A DNA stretch of 26,335 nucleotides from CAYSCX01 sp964429575. GTDB taxonomy: Bacteria; Desulfobacterota; Binatia; Binatales; Binataceae. Position numbers and translations under genes: made by a program. Below, in pieces: positions 23,822-26,335 of this stretch (the stretch's first letter is position 1; the number at the start of each line of letters is the position of its first letter). Location: NCBI GenBank assembly GCA_964429575.1, contig CAYSCX010000033.1, forward strand, positions 1 through 26,335, given 5' to 3'. The notes under the pieces were generated by a model that worked only from the letters and a program-made list of their open reading frames with translations, had not been told where the DNA came from and did not search any database.

Positions 23822-25507
23822 CTACCGGATTCCTATGTTCCTCTTCTGTAATTGCCACTCGAACGGCAGCTTGAAGTGCTTCAAGATTTCCGCATTCAAT
23901 TCAGCAGGTTGACGACCCTCGGCTATTGCCTCGACGATTCTCGGGCTCAGAAACGCTAACCGGATCAGACGTCTGACGTGCCGTTCGCCGAGTTTCTCTC
24001 GCTTCGCAATTTCGACGGTCGATGCCGCACGACCGGAAACCAGATCATCGAACCATCGATGACCGCGCGCAATTACCCTTAGTAAGGCGGGATCTGCCCT
24101 TTGAGGCGACGCACGATCGCCTTCGATCACGAGCCGCATTTCCACGCCACGCCGCTTCACCCTCATCGGAATGAACTGAGCGACGACCGTCTTGTTCGTA
24201 TCCGAACCGTCTCGTTCTTCTATCGTTGGCATCGGCAGCTTGAGCGATACGCGGATGCCGTCTTGTTGCAGATCAACCCGTTCGATCAACGTGGCCATCT
24301 CAACTGCCGCATCCGTCTCAGATTGCAGCCTCCGAGTACACGCCTCGGCGGCCTTGAATATTGAGGGCAGTCGATTCGCGTCGGCTCCAGTATCCTGGAT
24401 AGCGGCTGTGATTGAGGTTTGATCACCCAGAATCTGCTGAGCTGCTGAGGCCACAGTGCGTTCGATCTCCGGTGCCGGAATCCGCCAGCCGCGCTGCGTG
24501 TCGTCGGTCGCGCCGTTCATGAGACTTTTCGAAACGTAGTAGCGATAGCGACGTTCGCCCTTCACCGCGTGGCTCGGAGTCAGGCACTCGCCGCTCTCGT
24601 CGAACAACCTACCGACGAGCGGGCTCGGCGCGGCTTTGGTGATGAGCGCCTTGCGCCGAGTTGTCTGGTCGAGTGCCTGCTGCCGCGTCTTATCCCATAA
24701 ATCGCGATCGATGATCGCTTCGTGCTGCCCCGGATAACACACAGTCTTGTGACGGATCTCGCCGATGTAGATAGGATTCGACAGCAGCTTGTAGAGTGCG
24801 CCGCGCGAGAACGGTCTTCCTCCGGATTGAGTGCCCTTTCTCGACGTCCGGACGTTCGTGACCATGCCGCGCCGGTCGAGGTCCTCTTTGAGAAAGCGAA
24901 CGCAGCCGAGTTCGGCATAGCTACGGAAGATGCTTCGCACCGTTTCCGCGTCGGTCTCGTTGACCACCAGGCGGCGATCGACGACGTCGTAGCCGATCGG
25001 CACCATTCCACCCATCCACATACCCTTCTTCTTTGAAGCGGCTATCTTGTCGCGGATGCGTTCGCCCGTGACCTCCCGCTCGAATTGCGCGAACGACAGC
25101 AGCACGTTGAGCGTGAGCCGCCCCATCGAAGTGGTCGTGTTGAACTGCTGGGTGACGGCGACGAAGGAAACGCCCTGCGCATCAAAGACCTCGACCATCT
25201 TCGCAAAGTCAGCCAACGAGCGCGTGAGGCGATCGACCTTGTAGACCACGACCACATCGATGAGCGCACGGCGAATGTCGGCGAGCAGTTGTTGAAGCGC
25301 CGGACGATCCATCGTGCCGCCCGACACACCACCGTCGTCATACGCGGTTTTGATGAGCCGCCAGCCCTCGCCCGCCTGGCTCTTGATGAATGCTTCGCAC
25401 GCCTCGCGCTGCGCGTGAAGGGAGTTGAAGTCCTGCTCGAGACCCTCTTCGGACGATTTACGGGTGTAGATCGCGCAGCGCCTGATGGAAGGCTTAGTCT
25501 GCTCCAT
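23822..25507 (-). CDS. Large serine recombinase family protein
   Basis: This 561-aa site-specific recombinase has a resolvase N-terminal domain with IYTRKSSEEGL: Arg16 and nucleophile Ser18. Arg68 and the DRLTR triad (Asp92, Arg93, Arg96) match gamma-delta resolvase R8/S10, R45 and D67/R68/R71. The recombinase domain follows (GMWMGGMVPIGYDVV … YKLLSNPIYIGEIRH). The usual zinc-ribbon cysteines are missing; instead it has LVGRLFDESGECLTPSHAVKGERRYRYYVS. The C-terminus looks helix-turn-helix-like (STVEIAKREKLGERHVRRLIRLAFL). The start is ATG ending at 25507, with AAGGAG upstream, and overlaps the end of the DUF2924 gene by 14 bp. It probably integrates or excises the element carrying these genes; the attachment site is not identified. 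Confidence 0.93.
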   Translation of the reverse strand: MEQTKPSIRRCAIYTRKSSEEGLEQDFNSLHAQREACEAFIKSQAGEGWRLIKTAYDDGGVSGGTMDRPALQQLLADIRRALIDVVVVYKVDRLTRSLADFAKMVEVFDAQGVSFVAVTQQFNTTTSMGRLTLNVLLSFAQFEREVTGERIRDKIAASKKKGMWMGGMVPIGYDVVDRRLVVNETDAETVRSIFRSYAELGCVRFLKEDLDRRGMVTNVRTSRKGTQSGGRPFSRGALYKLLSNPIYIGEIRHKTVCYPGQHEAIIDRDLWDKTRQQALDQTTRRKALITKAAPSPLVGRLFDESGECLTPSHAVKGERRYRYYVSKSLMNGATDDTQRGWRIPAPEIERTVASAAQQILGDQTSITAAIQDTGADANRLPSIFKAAEACTRRLQSETDAAVEMATLIERVDLQQDGIRVSLKLPMPTIEERDGSDTNKTVVAQFIPMRVKRRGVEMRLVIEGDRASPQRADPALLRVIARGHRWFDDLVSGRAASTVEIAKREKLGERHVRRLIRLAFLSPRIVEAIAEGRQPAELNAEILKHFKLPFEWQLQKRNIGIR

Positions 25508-25976
25508 TGCCGTTCTCCTTCCTGCGCGTCTTCAGCCCGAAGAACAGCGGCCCCGACCATCGACTCCCGGTGATGACTCGCGCGACTTCGGAGAGCGAGC
25601 GATGCCGTTTGCCGCGATATGAGACGCCGTCATCGAGAACCGTCACCCGATGGCTCGTACCGTTCCACTCGCGGATCAGTACGGTGCCACGCTTGGGCAC
25701 GCGGATTTGCGTCGTATCGATTGCGCGCCTTGCGCGGGTATCTTCCGCGACGCGATGCAGTAGTTTGCGCGTCGCGGGTTTGAGCCCACCGTACACACGC
25801 TCTTGCAGCCGGTAGGCGATTCCGTAGCGCATCAGGGAGCGGCTGGATTTCTTGGGCGGACTGTTTCCCCAGAGGGTCGTCCATCGCGCCTTGAGTTCGA
25901 TCGCTCCTAGTGATGTCAGACTCGTAAGTTCAGCGGTGAGCCTTTGGTGTTCGGTATCTGAGAGCTGGAGCTTCAT
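25494..25976 (-). CDS. DUF2924 domain protein
   Basis: This 160-aa basic protein has DUF2924 features: the ELKARWTTLWGNSPPKKSSR block, a LMRYGIAYRLQERVYGGL helix, then GTVLIREWNGTSHRVTVLDDGVSYRGKRHRSLSEVAR and ITGSRWSGPLFFGL. The C-terminal half reads like a small DNA-binding beta fold (W-x-G … Y-x-G-x-x-x-x-S-L-S-x-V-A … I-T-G). DUF2924 genes commonly lie next to this class of serine recombinase and probably assist it; the biochemical role is unknown. The start is ATG ending at 25976, with GGGAGG upstream; a GTG ten codons earlier is less likely. Its TAA lies inside the recombinase gene, so the two are coupled. Confidence 0.9.
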   Translation of the reverse strand: MKLQLSDTEHQRLTAELTSLTSLGAIELKARWTTLWGNSPPKKSSRSLMRYGIAYRLQERVYGGLKPATRKLLHRVAEDTRARRAIDTTQIRVPKRGTVLIREWNGTSHRVTVLDDGVSYRGKRHRSLSEVARVITGSRWSGPLFFGLKTRRKENGNGAD

Positions 25977-26069
25977 GACTGCACGCCTCCCAACGCGGGC
26001 AGTCACACCATTGCTCTGCTATCGGCACGCAGCCAGTCCTCTCAGCCGGTCGGGGCGCCTACCTTCTTG

Positions 26070-26100
26070 ATGGCGAATTGAGGCCGGTTTAATGGCGAAT
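26070..26100. promoter_or_regulatory. Direct repeats upstream of the DUF2924-recombinase operon
   Basis: ATGGCGAAT occurs at 26070-26078 and again at 26092-26100, 22 bp apart start to start, about two DNA turns. The flanks are also alike (TTGATGGCGAATTGAG and TTAATGGCGAATCAAA). They lie about 95-125 bp before the DUF2924 start, where a regulator or recombination accessory protein could bind on one DNA face. Confidence 0.35.
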
Positions 26101-26155
26101 CAAAGGCGATGTGAGGGCTGTTCGAGGGGCACGAACGCCGTCTCGCAGGCGGATG

Positions 26156-26335
26156 CTAGGAGTTTTCCCGGAGCGTTCTGATCCCTCTCTGGATTCGGTC
26201 AGCGACCTCCGACAATTCCGGCTGCCGGGGTGGGACTCCCGGAACCGCCGAGCCGCTGCTCTCCGGCCCAAGATCAAGGACGCCGCGAACAAGCAGCTTG
26301 GCGCGCTCAAAGGCTTCGACGGTGAGTCCGCTGCG
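26156..26335 (-). CDS. Partial ORF running off the right edge (C-terminus only)
   Basis: On the minus strand the frame is open from the window edge for 59 codons and stops at TAG (26156-26158). It reads SGLTVEAFERAKLLVRGVLD, then a Pro/Gly linker, then PELSEVADRIQRGIRTLREN. Two amphipathic helices separated by a flexible linker look protein-like, but I recognise no family. It would be the gene before DUF2924 in the same direction, with about 180 bp between. Confidence 0.4.
   Translation of the reverse strand, partial: RSGLTVEAFERAKLLVRGVLDLGPESSGSAVPGVPPRQPELSEVADRIQRGIRTLRENS

Overview
This is a high-GC, Gram-negative chromosomal segment. The Gram-negative call rests on a BamD-like outer-membrane assembly lipoprotein. 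An environmental delta-proteobacterial or Binatota-like lineage would fit, but nothing in the window fixes the taxon. The left half (about 1-12,290) is ordinary chromosome. The right half (about 12,390-26,335) reads as an accessory island starting beside a serine tRNA.

Left half. A minus-strand Lon substrate-binding-domain protein comes first, then a plus-strand run: a relic of an aldehyde dehydrogenase N-terminus, an HpaB-family flavin monooxygenase, an atypical dihydropteroate synthase (folP-like), tRNA m7G46 methyltransferase (trmB) and a BamD-like lipoprotein carrying a C-terminal AMIN-like domain. A convergent M20 metallopeptidase follows. Next is a cluster of small enzymes and regulators: a two-domain VOC protein, ArsR plus AHSA1/SRPBCC, and a secreted SnoaL-like protein. 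Broken gene tails in this cluster show past duplication and deletion. Two small secreted proteins and a DUF1003 membrane protein end the section. Three copies of a 160-185 bp MITE-like repeat lie at 142-325, 7310-7469 and 7519-7677.

Right half. tRNA-Ser(GCU) at 12296-12387 is followed by a decayed full-length integrase-core transposase. Then, on the plus strand, come SbcD and SbcC (Mre11/Rad50-type nuclease complex), a short ORF with a HEPN-type RNxxxH motif, and a 1383-aa protein combining zinc ribbon, DUF4011, SF1 helicase, Vsr-like nuclease and a DUF3320-like tail. On the minus strand a serine recombinase overlaps a DUF2924 gene, and a partial ORF runs off the right edge. The mix of DNA-end-processing nucleases, a helicase-nuclease and a possible HEPN remnant next to a recombinase suggests a mobile defence island. 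This is inferred from domains and gene neighbourhood; no defence activity can be read from sequence alone.

How parts work together: ArsR probably represses itself and AHSA1 through a palindrome overlapping its start codon. SbcC and SbcD form one nuclease complex from a two-gene operon. DUF2924 and the recombinase are translationally coupled.
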